From positions 1 to 58,283 of the forward strand of contig JACKHG010000020.1 of the NCBI GenBank assembly GCA_020639115.1: a stretch of 58,283 nt of DNA. The letters run 5' to 3'. The DNA comes from Phycisphaerales bacterium (lineage in GTDB: Bacteria > Planctomycetota > Phycisphaerae > UBA1845). The position numbers and the translations under genes are program-made. Positions 34,318-43,547 of the stretch are shown here, piece after piece (positions within the stretch are counted from its first letter, which is position 1; each line of letters begins with the position of its first letter). The notes beneath the pieces are model-generated. The model was not told the DNA's origin. It saw nothing but the letters and a program-made list of their open reading frames with translations, and ran no database searches.

Positions 34318-36200
34318 TCCTTCCGGCCGGCGAGCAGGTAACCCCAGATGAACGCGATCGTGCTGCCGATGGGAGCGTACCACGGCCACGAGACCGTCAT
34401 GCGCACCGCCTCGCCGGCATCGTTCGTGCTCCACCAGAAACCGTGGTAGCTCAATAGCACCATCAGCCCCAGACCGGACAGGAAGATCAGCGTTCGCGCT
34501 GCCGCACCCAGCCGGTACGGACGACGTTGCGGATCACCCCTATCCAGGCTCAACTGAACGCCCCACAGCACCACGAAAATCCCGGCGGCGATCCAGCACG
34601 TCAAATGTGACCAGGGCTTGTGCCAGACCGTGGCAAACACGCAAACCGCCGACAGCGGGCCGGACCACATGTACCCGCGACCGTCGATCCGGAGCGGCAG
34701 AAACGCCAGAGCGAACCCGGCGAGCAGCGCCCCCTGGGTGTAGCCCACCATCGCGAGCCCGAGGTCGAGAATCGACTTGTAGTGCGCCGCGACGTACTTC
34801 GCGAGGTAGGCCATCAGGCAGAGCACGACACCCCAGAAGAGCACCATCAGACGGCCGACGAAGACCGAACGGCGATCCTCAGCGGTGATGGTCTCCTCAC
34901 CCGCCATCGACTCGATGTCGCCGCGCAGCGTCACCTCGATGCCCTGGCGGCGGAGCTGCCACTCGCGGAACGGGTTGTAGAAGGCGCTCATCACCACCTG
35001 GCTGAGCGCCGTGAGAATGCCCATCAGGCTGGAGATCGCCGCCGCGAAGATCGCGGCGATGATCAACCCGCGCAGGCCGGTCGGAATCTTCTGCAGGATG
35101 AAGATGGGGAAAATTCTATCAGCGCTCTCCTTGAACATCGTGGCGGCCTCGCCGCACAACGCCGGGTAGTCCGCGTTGCAGACGACGTTGGTCACCGGCT
35201 CTGCCGGGGGCTGCTTGTAGTAGGCGTACAGGCCGACGCCGACGAGCATCACCGTCAGCGTCACGACCTGGCTCGCCGTGCTCGAGATGATCGCCCAGCG
35301 GGCGTCGCGCTCGTTCTTGCAGCAGAACATGCGCTGGGCGAGCAACTGATCCGTGCCGTAGGCGCCCAGGCCGCCCCAAGTGCTCAGAATGGCGGCGGTC
35401 CAGATCGTGTACTGCCGCGCGGGGTCGAGGCTGAAGTCGAAGAACGTGAACTTGCCCCACGGCCCCGAGTCCTTCGCCGCCCAGCCCACCCGGAACATCT
35501 CGGCGATGCCGCCGTCCAGGTGAAACGCGACCGTGCCCAGCGCCACCACGGCGCCAAGCAGGAACACGAGGAAGAGCAGCACGTCGGTCCAGATCACCGT
35601 GGTGATGCCGCCGATCAGCGTCCAGCCGACCGAGACGACACCGATGAAGAAGATCGCCCACGCCAGCGCGGGCATGCCCGACCAGGCCTGCAGCCCCACG
35701 AGCTGATCGTGGAGCACGACCATGAGCACCTCGGCGGTGAGGTACACGCGGGCGCTCTGGCCGAGGATGCCGCCCAGCGAGAACAGCACGCTCGTCATCG
35801 AGCGGACGCGGCCGCCAAGCTGGTTGCCCATGTAGTCGTAGGGGCTGTAGATCTCGCGCTTGTAGTACGCGGGCACCAGCACGTAGCCCACGATCACCCG
35901 GGCGAGAAACGAGCCGATCACGCCGAGCTGGAGGTACTTGAAATTCCCCTCAATACCCGGCTTGAAGACGATGGACGGAACGCTGACGAAGGTCAGCGCG
36001 CTGATCTCCGTCGCGATGATGGAACCACTCACCGCGTACCAGGGCAGCTTCCGCCCGCCCAGGAAGAAATCGCGAATCGTCGCCTGACGGCCCGCCAGCT
36101 TGGCGCCGAGCACGGTCGTGAACGCGAGGTAACCGACCACGACCAGCCAGTCGATCCAGGTGAAATGACCGCTCAACGAGGCCAGGCAGGCGGTGTTCAT
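34299..36200 (-). CDS. sodium:solute symporter (SSS family), MurT-like context
   Basis: 633 aa with about 14 hydrophobic helices. SSS motifs include FLGGRKLPWYAVSGSIIATEISALTFVSVPS near the start, GGLGAYGTDQLLAQRMFCCKNERDARWAI and GLRGLIIAAIFAAAISSLMGILTALSQVVMSAFYNP. It imports a small solute with Na+ across the inner membrane. Its start overlaps the murQ stop by four bases (ATGA), so it is translated together with MurQ; in Tannerella an SSS-type MurNAc transporter pairs with murQ, making MurNAc or a muropeptide sugar the best substrate guess. Sialic acid or glucose are alternatives. The last nine residues come from a repeat. Confidence 0.85.
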   Translation of the reverse strand: MNTACLASLSGHFTWIDWLVVVGYLAFTTVLGAKLAGRQATIRDFFLGGRKLPWYAVSGSIIATEISALTFVSVPSIVFKPGIEGNFKYLQLGVIGSFLARVIVGYVLVPAYYKREIYSPYDYMGNQLGGRVRSMTSVLFSLGGILGQSARVYLTAEVLMVVLHDQLVGLQAWSGMPALAWAIFFIGVVSVGWTLIGGITTVIWTDVLLFLVFLLGAVVALGTVAFHLDGGIAEMFRVGWAAKDSGPWGKFTFFDFSLDPARQYTIWTAAILSTWGGLGAYGTDQLLAQRMFCCKNERDARWAIISSTASQVVTLTVMLVGVGLYAYYKQPPAEPVTNVVCNADYPALCGEAATMFKESADRIFPIFILQKIPTGLRGLIIAAIFAAAISSLMGILTALSQVVMSAFYNPFREWQLRRQGIEVTLRGDIESMAGEETITAEDRRSVFVGRLMVLFWGVVLCLMAYLAKYVAAHYKSILDLGLAMVGYTQGALLAGFALAFLPLRIDGRGYMWSGPLSAVCVFATVWHKPWSHLTCWIAAGIFVVLWGVQLSLDRGDPQRRPYRLGAAARTLIFLSGLGLMVLLSYHGFWWSTNDAGEAVRMTVSWPWYAPIGSTIAFIWGYLLAGRKETEPRP

Positions 36201-37105
36201 GATCGCTCCGTATCGAGAATCGGTGCCAGGCGGCCGTCGTGTTCGGCCAGCAGGCGCTCGGCAGCCGGTCGGTCGACGCCGCGGGCGTGCATCACCAGCG
36301 CGGTCTTCACGTGCCCCTCCGAGGCATCGAGCAGCGCGTGAGCGGCTGACCGCTCCAGCCCCGTCACCGTCTGGATCATCCGCGTGCCGCGATCGACCAG
36401 CTTGCGGTTCGAACGCGTGTTCACGTCCACCATCAGGTTCTGGTACACCTTGCCGAGCTGCACCATCGCCAGCGTCGTGACCATGTTCAGCACGAGCTTG
36501 GTCGCGGTGCCGGCCTTCAGCCGCGTGCTGCCGGTGACCACCTCCGGCCCGACGAGTACGCGGATCGAGATGTCCGCGTTGTCGGGTACGTGCTCAGCCG
36601 TGACGCAGGCGAAGAAGACCGTACGGGCCCCCCGCGCCTTCGCCCGATCGATCGCGCCGTGGATGTACGGCGTCGTGCCCCCCGTGGCGATGCCAAAAAC
36701 GACGTCGCGCTCGTCCACTTCCTTCTCGTCGATGGCTGCGGCACCGTCGTCCGGCGAGTCTTCCGCGCCCTCGATGGCCCGGCGCAGGGCGTCCCACCCG
36801 CCGGCGATGATGCCCTGCACCATCCGCGGGTCGGACAGAAACGTCGGCGGGCATTCGGAGGCGTCGAGCACGCCGAGCCGGCCGCTGGTGCCCGCGCCCA
36901 CGTAGATCAGGCGGCCGCCGCGTCGAAACGCGTCGACCACGACATCGATCGTGGCGCAGACTTCCTTCTTGACCGCAGCGACCGCCGCGATGACGCCCGC
37001 GTCCTCGCGGTTCATCATGTCGAAGGCCTGCTCGGTGGACATCGTGTCCACGTGCAGCGAGTTGGGGTTGCGCAATTCGGTGAGAAGGTGACCGCGATCC
37101 TGCAC
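36197..37105 (-). CDS. murQ: N-acetylmuramic acid 6-phosphate etherase
   Basis: 302 aa, normal for MurQ, from the GTG at 37105 (GGAG nine bases upstream), giving the family start QDRGHLLTELRNPNSLHVDTMSTEQAFDMMN. The longer frame upstream overlaps the divergent promoter and is not conserved. Signatures: GGRLIYVGAGTSGRLGVLDASECPPTF, VQGIIAGGWDALRRAIEGAEDSPDDG, FGIATGGTTPYIHGA and STRLKAGTATKLVLNMVTT. It cleaves the lactyl ether of MurNAc-6-P to GlcNAc-6-P, feeding NagA/NagB. No MurNAc kinase, NagA or NagZ gene is in the window. Confidence 0.92.
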   Translation of the reverse strand: MQDRGHLLTELRNPNSLHVDTMSTEQAFDMMNREDAGVIAAVAAVKKEVCATIDVVVDAFRRGGRLIYVGAGTSGRLGVLDASECPPTFLSDPRMVQGIIAGGWDALRRAIEGAEDSPDDGAAAIDEKEVDERDVVFGIATGGTTPYIHGAIDRAKARGARTVFFACVTAEHVPDNADISIRVLVGPEVVTGSTRLKAGTATKLVLNMVTTLAMVQLGKVYQNLMVDVNTRSNRKLVDRGTRMIQTVTGLERSAAHALLDASEGHVKTALVMHARGVDRPAAERLLAEHDGRLAPILDTERS

Positions 37106-37251
37106 GGGAGATACTCCGGAACGCGCCCGCGTGACGACCGCCGTCAGCGCGCAGCGACGAGCCGCCATTATAGGAATGGAACTCTGGAATGAAACTGTGC
37201 GGGCGGGTATATGTGCAGGCACATTCCATACTCGTTGCAAAGGGGTAGCCC
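37106..37251. promoter_or_regulatory. murQ/amidase divergent promoter region with GGAATG sites
   Basis: This spacer divides murQ (left) and the amidase gene (right). It holds a 12-base direct repeat GGAATGGAACTC / GGAATGAAACTG (37173, 37186; 13-base spacing, so roughly one helical turn) and an inverted copy CATTCCA (37222-37228) pairing with TGGAATG (37185-37191). Such half-sites suit a shared regulator of both cell-wall transcripts. TATATG at 37208-37213 could be part of a rightward -10 box. Pattern only. Confidence 0.4.
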
Positions 37252-38418
37252 ATGCGCGCCGTCACTTGGCAGATCGCTCGTTTTTCCCCGGTAATTCTGG
37301 CCCTTTGCGCCGGTGCGTGCCGCGCGCCGCGACCGCAGACCGACCACGCGACCGTGCGCGGGGACCAGCAGACCACACCTGCGCCGGCGATCGCTGACGA
37401 AGCCGAGGACGTGATGGTCTCCACCAACACGCTGCTGCCGGCGCCGGACGACTACGCTCGCCAGCGCATCGATACCGCGGAATTCCCCGTCCCGGCGTAC
37501 GCAGAATACCTCAAGGGCGTACGGATATGCCTCGACCCCGGCCACGGCGGCGACGCACACAAGCGCGGCTACAAGCGCGGCCCCACCGGCGTACGCGAGG
37601 CCGAAATGAACCTGCGCGTCGCCCAGTACCTGCGCGACCTGCTGGAATACGCCGGCGCAGAGGTGAAGCTCACGCGCGAGGGTGACACTGATCTGTCGCT
37701 CGCCGAACGCGCCCAGGTGGCCAACGATTGGGGCGCCGACCTGTTCATCTCCTGCCACCACAACGCGATCGGCAACAAGCCTCAGGTCAACCACACTACC
37801 GTGTGGTACCACGCGGATATCGATTTCCGCCCCTCCGACGTCGATCTCGCCCGTCATCTGTGCCACGGTCTGATGGACGCGCTCGACTTCGAAGAGATCA
37901 CAGCCGTTCCGCTGAAGAGCGATCAGCTCATGTACGAAAGCGGTTTCGGCGTGCTGCGCGCCGCCAAAGTGACCGCCGCGCTCTGCGAAACGTCGTTCTT
38001 CACGAACCCGGAGGAGGAACAGCGGCTGCGGGACCCGGAGCACAACCTGCGCGAGGCGTACGGGATGTTCATGGGCCTCGCGTGGTACGCGTTCGGCGGC
38101 CTGCCCCGCGCGGAGCTGACCGCCCCGGCCGACGGCGTGCTGTCCGCGGATGCGGAGCGGGCCCTCGTCTTCACGCTCGATGACGGCCTGCGGGCCCGCG
38201 GCTCGTGGGGCGCGGATCGGCAGATGATCGTCAGCGATTCGATCGGCGTGCGCCTCGACGGCGCGCCGCTGCCCTTCACCTTCCGTAACGAGGGCTACGT
38301 GCTGACGGCGGAACTGCCGGACGACGTCGCCGCCGGCGAACACGTCGTGACGGTGCACTTCGCCAACCTGTTCAAGAACGCGGTTCTGAATCCCAACTTC
38401 ACGCTGCTGGTCGAGTAA
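37252..38418 (+). CDS. N-acetylmuramoyl-L-alanine amidase lipoprotein (Amidase_3)
   Basis: 388 aa. The N-terminus has a lipoprotein-like signal ending LCAGAC. The zinc amidase domain spans about 88-275 with metal ligands His98 (LDPGHGG), Glu116 (VREAEMN) and His169/170 (ISCHHNA), and the catalytic Glu in ALCETSFFTNPEE. It cuts the MurNAc-L-Ala bond, releasing stem peptides. A C-terminal ~110-residue beta-type domain (GVLSADAERALVFTLDDGL... HVVTVHFANLF) may bind wall or other surfaces. It is divergent from murQ and precedes the GNAT gene by 18 bases. Confidence 0.88.
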   Translation: MRAVTWQIARFSPVILALCAGACRAPRPQTDHATVRGDQQTTPAPAIADEAEDVMVSTNTLLPAPDDYARQRIDTAEFPVPAYAEYLKGVRICLDPGHGGDAHKRGYKRGPTGVREAEMNLRVAQYLRDLLEYAGAEVKLTREGDTDLSLAERAQVANDWGADLFISCHHNAIGNKPQVNHTTVWYHADIDFRPSDVDLARHLCHGLMDALDFEEITAVPLKSDQLMYESGFGVLRAAKVTAALCETSFFTNPEEEQRLRDPEHNLREAYGMFMGLAWYAFGGLPRAELTAPADGVLSADAERALVFTLDDGLRARGSWGADRQMIVSDSIGVRLDGAPLPFTFRNEGYVLTAELPDDVAAGEHVVTVHFANLFKNAVLNPNFTLLVE

Positions 38419-38436
38419 CCTGGAAAGGTCGTCATC

Positions 38437-39372
38437 ATGAGCGCGTCCGCACCGCAACCGCAGATCGATGTCGTTGACGCGACGGCGCTGGCGGAACTGC
38501 ACGCCTTGGCCCAGGCGGCGCTGCCGCTGGACCGCTTCAGCCGCGATCTGCTCGCGGAGAAACTGTTCGCCAATCCGCAACCGGACATCACGAGCTACCG
38601 CACGTACGCCGCGCGGGCGGAAGGCCGGCTGGTGGGCTTCATGCAATCGGTGGTCAATCCCGCCGAACGCCGCGGGTGGATCGGCATGTTCGCCGTTGCC
38701 GACGGCGTGCGCCGGCGCGGCGTCGCGACCGCGCTGTTGGAGCGCGCCCTCGGCGAGCTGCGCTTACTCGGGGCCGACGAGGTCGAAGTGCTGGCAATTC
38801 CCGGAAACTACTTCACGCCGGGCCTCGATCCGCGCTATACCGAGGCACTGTGTTTTCTCGAGCGGCGGGGGTTCACCCGGTTCAAGGACTGCGCCAATCT
38901 CGAGGCGGACCTCTCCGCGCCGTTTCCGACCGAGGCCGATGAGCAGCGGCTCGCCGCAGCCGGCGTGACCATCCGCCGGGCCGCCCGCGACGACGATAAG
39001 CGGCTGGACGCGTTCTTCGACGAGGCGTTCGGCGCCGGCTGGCGGCTCGAATCGGAACTGGCCATGCGCAACGATCCGCCGGCGCTGCATCTGGCGCTGC
39101 GCGGCGAGCGCGTGATCGCGTTCAGCGGCCACTCGTCGCAGAACCGCGAGTGGGGATTCTTCGGTCCGATGGGTACGCTGCCGGAGACGCGCGGTCTGGG
39201 CATCGGGCGCGTGCTGCTGCGCCACTGTCTCAACGATCTGCGCGCGGCGGGCCACCGCACGTCGATCATCCCGTGGGTGGGCCCCATCGCCTTCTACGCG
39301 TACCACGCGGATTGCCGCGTCACGCGCGTATTCTGGCGCTACCGGTGGCGCCGGGATGGATCCGCGGCCTGA
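38437..39372 (+). CDS. tandem GNAT acetyltransferase
   Basis: 311 aa with two acetyl-CoA-binding GNAT folds. The first (about 5-155) has GWIGMFAVADGVRRRGVATALLERALGEL, the second (about 175-305) has GFFGPMGTLPETRGLGIGRVLLRHCLNDLRAAGH; both carry the R/Q-x-x-G-x-G/A loop. The acceptor is unknown. Placement right after the amidase gene suggests, without proving, a wall-derived amino sugar or amino acid as acceptor. The ATG follows GGAAAGG within 12 bases. Confidence 0.8.
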   Translation: MSASAPQPQIDVVDATALAELHALAQAALPLDRFSRDLLAEKLFANPQPDITSYRTYAARAEGRLVGFMQSVVNPAERRGWIGMFAVADGVRRRGVATALLERALGELRLLGADEVEVLAIPGNYFTPGLDPRYTEALCFLERRGFTRFKDCANLEADLSAPFPTEADEQRLAAAGVTIRRAARDDDKRLDAFFDEAFGAGWRLESELAMRNDPPALHLALRGERVIAFSGHSSQNREWGFFGPMGTLPETRGLGIGRVLLRHCLNDLRAAGHRTSIIPWVGPIAFYAYHADCRVTRVFWRYRWRRDGSAA

Positions 39373-39376
39373 CCCG

Positions 39377-41548
39377 CTAGCGCTGGACGCGGATGCGGAC
39401 ATCGGCCACGTGGCAGCCCTCGCCCGCGGGATGGACAATCAGGGGGTTGATGTCCAGTTCGGCGATCGCGGGGAAGTCGGCGGCCAGCTGCGAGAGGCGC
39501 TTCAGCGCCTGCTCGATGGCGTCCAGGTCACTGGGTTTTTCACCACGCAGCCCCTGCAGAACCGACGAGAGGCGCAGGCCGCGGACCATGTTGCGCGCGG
39601 CGGCCTCGCGGATCGGGATGACGCGGAACGTCACGTCCTTGAAGGCTTCGACGTAGATGCCGCCCAGTCCGAACATGAGCACGTGCCCGAAGACGGGGTC
39701 GCGACTGACGCCGAGAATGACCTCCTTGCCCGCCGGGATCATCGGCCGGACCAGAATGCCGAGGAGGTCCTCGGGCGCCACGTGCTCGAGCAGATTGGCG
39801 CGCATCGTCGCGTAGGCCGAGCGGACCTCGTCGGCGTTCTGGAGATTGAGGACGACACCCTTGACGTCGAATTTGTGGATGATCTTGGGCGCAACCACGC
39901 GGAGCACCACGGGGAAGCCGAGCCGGCGGGCCGCAGCCACCGCTTCGTCGACGGACGTGGCCAGCGTGTGTTCCACGACGGGGAATCCGTACGCGTCGAG
40001 CACCGCCAGCGCCTGCGGCTCGGTCAGGTACCCGTCCGCGGCCTCGGCGATGACGGCGGCGGCGCGCGCCTGGTCGACCGGGAAGCGCTTGACGCCGGTG
40101 CGCTCGCGTTCGAGCCAGCGGCGGTAGCGCACGCCGTCGCGCAGGGCATCCACCGCCCACTCGGGGAGCAGGTAGTGCGGGATGCGGTATTCCTGGAGGA
40201 TCCGGATGCCGGCGGCGACGTCCTTGGCGCCCATGAAGGAGCACACCAGGGTTTTTCCGGCGTCGGCAAACTGCCCGCGCACGCGGCACACCGCCTCGGC
40301 GATCGCGTTGATGTTGGTCATGGATTGCGGCGTGAGGATGACCAGGGCCATGTCGACGTTGTCGTCGTCGAGCACCGCCTGCAGGGCGGCGACGTAGCGG
40401 TCGTCACGCGCATCCCCGATGACATCGACGGGATTCTTGATGTTGGCGGCGGCGGGGAGGGCCGCCGCGAGTTTCCGGGTGGTATCTTCACTGAAGGAAG
40501 GCAGTTGGAGGCCACGATCGACGGCGGCATCGGTGGCCATCACGCCGGGGCCGCCGGCGTTGGTGATGATGGCGAGCCGGGGTCCGCGCGGGAGCGGCTG
40601 GTACGCCAGCAATTGGGCGGTGTTGAACATTTCCTCGATGGAATTGCAGCGGATGATGCCCGACTGGCGCATGACGGCGTCGCAGACGACGTCGGAGGAG
40701 GCGAGGGCGCCGGTGTGCGACTGCGCGGCGGCGGCGCCCGCGGCCGTTCGCCCTCCTTTGATCGCCAGGATCGGCTTGGGGTGGTCGTTTTCGCCGGAGA
40801 TGCGGTGGGCGACTTCCATCAGTTCGTAGCCGCGGGACATTTCCTCCAGATACATGAGGATGACCGATGTCTCGGCGTCGTCGGCGAGGTAGCGGAGCAG
40901 GTCGATTTCGCTGACGTCGGCCTTGTTGCCGAGGCTGACGAACTTGGAAAAGCCGATGTTCTTGCCGGCGGCGTAGTCAAGCACGGCGGTGCATAGCGCT
41001 CCGCTCTGCGACAGGAAGCCGATGTGTCCTGGCGCGGGCATGGCCCGCGCGAAGCTGGCGTTGAGCCGGACGGCGGGGTCGGTGTTGATCACCCCCAGGC
41101 AGTTCGGGCCGATGAGGCGCATGCCCGCCTCGGCGGCCATGGCCCGGATGCGCTGCTCGCGCGCGGCCCCGGCGGGGCCCACTTCGCGAAAGCCCGCGGA
41201 GATGATGATCGCGGCGCGGATGCCCTTCTCGACGCACTGCTGCAGGGCCAACTCGCAAACGTTGCCCGGAAAGACCAGGATGGCCAGATCGATCGGATCG
41301 GGAATATCGAGCACGTAGTCGTAGGCGCGCACGCCGGCGATGTGCTTCTTGCGCGGCGCCACGGGATAAACCACACCGTTGAACCGGCCGGAAAGCAGGT
41401 TGACAAAGATGTCGTGCGGGACGGTGCCCGCCGTGTTGGTCACGCCGAGGACGGCGATGGACTGGGGGCTGAAGATGGCGTCCATCCCGTTGGCAGAGAC
41501 TTGCCGGGGAAGCGTTTGAGTGGGGACGTTCGGTGACAGGGTAGCCAT
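39377..41548 (-). CDS. ADP-forming acetate/acyl-CoA ligase (fused alpha-beta)
   Basis: 723 aa from the ATG at 41548 (MATLSPNVPT...). Order is CoA-binding domain (IFSPQSIAVLGVTNTAGT...), succinyl-CoA-synthetase-like flavodoxin domain with the phospho-His loop QSHTGALASS (His278), then a C-terminal ATP-grasp domain (GYLTEPQALAVLDAYGFPVVEHTL, VVLRVVAPKIIHKFDVKGVVLNL, EVILGVSRDPVFGHVLMFGLGGIYVE). The enzyme converts acyl-CoA, ADP and phosphate to acid, CoA and ATP, so it can conserve energy from acyl-CoA made by the 2-oxoacid oxidoreductase. Acyl-protein acetyltransferase (Pat-like) relatives share this layout but end in a GNAT domain, absent here. Confidence 0.87.
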   Translation of the reverse strand: MATLSPNVPTQTLPRQVSANGMDAIFSPQSIAVLGVTNTAGTVPHDIFVNLLSGRFNGVVYPVAPRKKHIAGVRAYDYVLDIPDPIDLAILVFPGNVCELALQQCVEKGIRAAIIISAGFREVGPAGAAREQRIRAMAAEAGMRLIGPNCLGVINTDPAVRLNASFARAMPAPGHIGFLSQSGALCTAVLDYAAGKNIGFSKFVSLGNKADVSEIDLLRYLADDAETSVILMYLEEMSRGYELMEVAHRISGENDHPKPILAIKGGRTAAGAAAAQSHTGALASSDVVCDAVMRQSGIIRCNSIEEMFNTAQLLAYQPLPRGPRLAIITNAGGPGVMATDAAVDRGLQLPSFSEDTTRKLAAALPAAANIKNPVDVIGDARDDRYVAALQAVLDDDNVDMALVILTPQSMTNINAIAEAVCRVRGQFADAGKTLVCSFMGAKDVAAGIRILQEYRIPHYLLPEWAVDALRDGVRYRRWLERERTGVKRFPVDQARAAAVIAEAADGYLTEPQALAVLDAYGFPVVEHTLATSVDEAVAAARRLGFPVVLRVVAPKIIHKFDVKGVVLNLQNADEVRSAYATMRANLLEHVAPEDLLGILVRPMIPAGKEVILGVSRDPVFGHVLMFGLGGIYVEAFKDVTFRVIPIREAAARNMVRGLRLSSVLQGLRGEKPSDLDAIEQALKRLSQLAADFPAIAELDINPLIVHPAGEGCHVADVRIRVQR

Positions 41549-41712
41549 GGTGTGCGCCTCGGTTGTGGAAACCATTAGGAAGTTGCAGTGGTCCGCCCCC
41601 CGCCGCACGGGCGGAACCGGGGAGCGGATCACCCTGCCGACGCCGGTGCTGCCGGCAGGCGCGCGGCGGGTAGACCCGCGGCCCGACGACCCCTGCGTGC
41701 AGCGCGCCCGGC

Positions 41713-41952
41713 CTACAACTGCTTGCCGATGAAGTCGGCCGCGGCACCGACCCGCTCCACGGCGAGCGCGGCGTCTTCATCCATTTCGATGCCGAACTCC
41801 TCCTCGAACGCGGCGATGAGCTCGACGCTCTGCACCGACTCGGCGCCCAAGTCGAAGGAGAAGCTGTGCTCGGGCCGGATTTCGCCGGGGTCGAGGTTGA
41901 GCACCCGGGCGGTGACTTTGATCACTCGGTCCAGTACGTCTTTGTTGGCCAT
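41713..41952 (-). CDS. acyl carrier protein
   Basis: 79 aa acidic four-helix protein. The phosphopantetheine-attachment helix is DLGAESVQSVELIAAFEEEFGIE; the Ser of GAES is the attachment site, with Val in place of the usual Leu of DSL. It lies between the acyl-CoA ligase and the LeuA-like synthase, all on the minus strand, and no fatty-acid synthesis genes are near. It may serve a specialised pathway rather than bulk lipid synthesis. Confidence 0.88.
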   Translation of the reverse strand: MANKDVLDRVIKVTARVLNLDPGEIRPEHSFSFDLGAESVQSVELIAAFEEEFGIEMDEDAALAVERVGAAADFIGKQL

Positions 41953-42044
41953 GTGCGTATTCTCCAGTTTTCGAGCAGGCGGGGCCTGCCCTGCAAGATT
42001 GCACGATGCGGAGCGTACGTTCGCCCGCGCTCGCCGCCCTGCGG

Positions 42045-43439
42045 CTAACGACTCGCCGCCATCCGGTGCTGGGCATACAGGTCCGGCAGGTGGGTCTTGA
42101 CCTGCTGTTCGAGTTCCTCATCCGTGATCGTGGACATGCGGCCGTGCACGTTGTACTGGTCCATGACCCACTTCTGGATTTTGACGATCTGGGTGAGCTT
42201 GACCTCGTCGGGCGTGCCCTTGACCCCCAGGAAGTCATTGACCCAGATGGCGATGCCGTCGGTTCCGGTCTTGTCGGTAATGGCGACGCGCGGCGGGCGA
42301 TTGAGCAGCGCCGTGGTGTCCATGATGTTGTAAATGCGCTCGTTGCGGCGCAGTCCGCCCGCGTGGATGCCGGCGCGCGTGGTGTTGAAGTGTTTGCCCA
42401 CGAACGGATAGTTGTCCGGCACGGGCAGACCGATCGACTGCATGTAGGCAGCAATCTCCGTGATCATCTGCGTCTCGATGCCACAAAGATCGCCCTTGAG
42501 CGCGATGTACTCCAGCAGCGCAGCCTCCAGCGGCGGATTGCCGGTCCGCTCGCCGTAGCCGAGCAGCGTGGCGTTCAGGGCGTTGCAGCCGTAGAGCCAC
42601 GCGGTCGCGCCGTTGATGTGCACGCGGTGGAAATCGTTGTGCCCGTGCCACTCGAGCCGGGCCGGCGGGATGCCGCATTCGTTGATCATGTACCAGCAGA
42701 GCTTCGCGATGGACCGCGGCGCGGCGACGTTCGGCCAGCCCAGGCCGAATCCCATGGTGTCGCAGAGCCGCACCTTCACCTTGAGATGGTCCGGCACCTG
42801 CTCGCTCAGCCGGGCGAGTTTCTGGACGAACGGGAAGACGAAGCCCTTCCAGTCGGCGCGCGTCACGTCCTCCAGGTGGCAGCGCGGCCGGACGCCCGTC
42901 TCCAGCGCGGCCTCCACGACCTCGACGTACTGGTCAAATGCCTGCTGCCGCGTCTGTTTCTGCTTGTAGAATATGTGGTAGTCACTGCTGCTGGTCAGCA
43001 TGCCGGATTCCTTCAGGCCGGCTTCCTTGACCAGGCGGAAATCACCCTTGACGGCGCGAATCCAACCGGTGATCTCGGGGTACTTGAGACCCAGTTCGCG
43101 ACACTTCTCGAGGGTCTCCCGGTCATTCTTGGTGTACAGGAAAAATTCGGTCTGGCGGATGACGCCCTGGGGCCCGCCTAGCTTCGACAACATCTGATAG
43201 AGTTTGACCTGCTGGGCGACCGTATACGGCGGCCGCGCCTGCTGGCCGTCGCGAAACGTGGTGTCGGTAACGTGGATATCGTCGTTGATGCGCGCGGCAG
43301 GGTCGAAGACTATCTTGCGCCCGTCGATATCCTCCACCCACGTGCCGGCGAATTTGATCAGCGGCGGCAGCGCGTACGGAAAGATGTCCTCGATCAGTGC
43401 AGGCTCCGGCGTATCCTGGAGAGCGTACGTACGTTCCAT
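42045..43439 (-). CDS. LeuA-superfamily acyltransferase (homocitrate/isopropylmalate/Re-citrate synthase-like)
   Basis: 464 aa. The TIM-barrel DRE metal site reads HVTDTTFRDGQQARPPYT (Arg63, Asp64), with CDTMGFGLGWPN and the HGHND pair (WHGHNDFHRVHIN). No LeuA regulatory domain follows, since the protein ends ~100 residues after the barrel. The variant FRDGQQARPPYT plus the long N-terminal arm (PYALPPLIKFAGTWVEDIDGR) differs from LeuA and NifV. It resembles the clostridial group that includes Re-citrate synthase as I remember it, so Re-citrate synthase is a real alternative to homocitrate or citramalate synthase. GGAG stands eight bases before the ATG. Confidence 0.75.
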   Translation of the reverse strand: MERTYALQDTPEPALIEDIFPYALPPLIKFAGTWVEDIDGRKIVFDPAARINDDIHVTDTTFRDGQQARPPYTVAQQVKLYQMLSKLGGPQGVIRQTEFFLYTKNDRETLEKCRELGLKYPEITGWIRAVKGDFRLVKEAGLKESGMLTSSSDYHIFYKQKQTRQQAFDQYVEVVEAALETGVRPRCHLEDVTRADWKGFVFPFVQKLARLSEQVPDHLKVKVRLCDTMGFGLGWPNVAAPRSIAKLCWYMINECGIPPARLEWHGHNDFHRVHINGATAWLYGCNALNATLLGYGERTGNPPLEAALLEYIALKGDLCGIETQMITEIAAYMQSIGLPVPDNYPFVGKHFNTTRAGIHAGGLRRNERIYNIMDTTALLNRPPRVAITDKTGTDGIAIWVNDFLGVKGTPDEVKLTQIVKIQKWVMDQYNVHGRMSTITDEELEQQVKTHLPDLYAQHRMAASR

Positions 43440-43547
43440 GGAATCATCTCCTGCCTAAGAGTCCTCGGTTCACGTCAATATCCGGCACAATGTGACGCGC
43501 CGGCTGGGTATTGACCGCCCGCGGGCACGGGCGCTGCCATGCGGACC

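Noticed and set aside
37106..37240. MurQ extended upstream by 45 codons.
   Set aside because: The extension crosses the divergent promoter, lacks conservation, and GTG 37105 gives the normal family start with a ribosome site.
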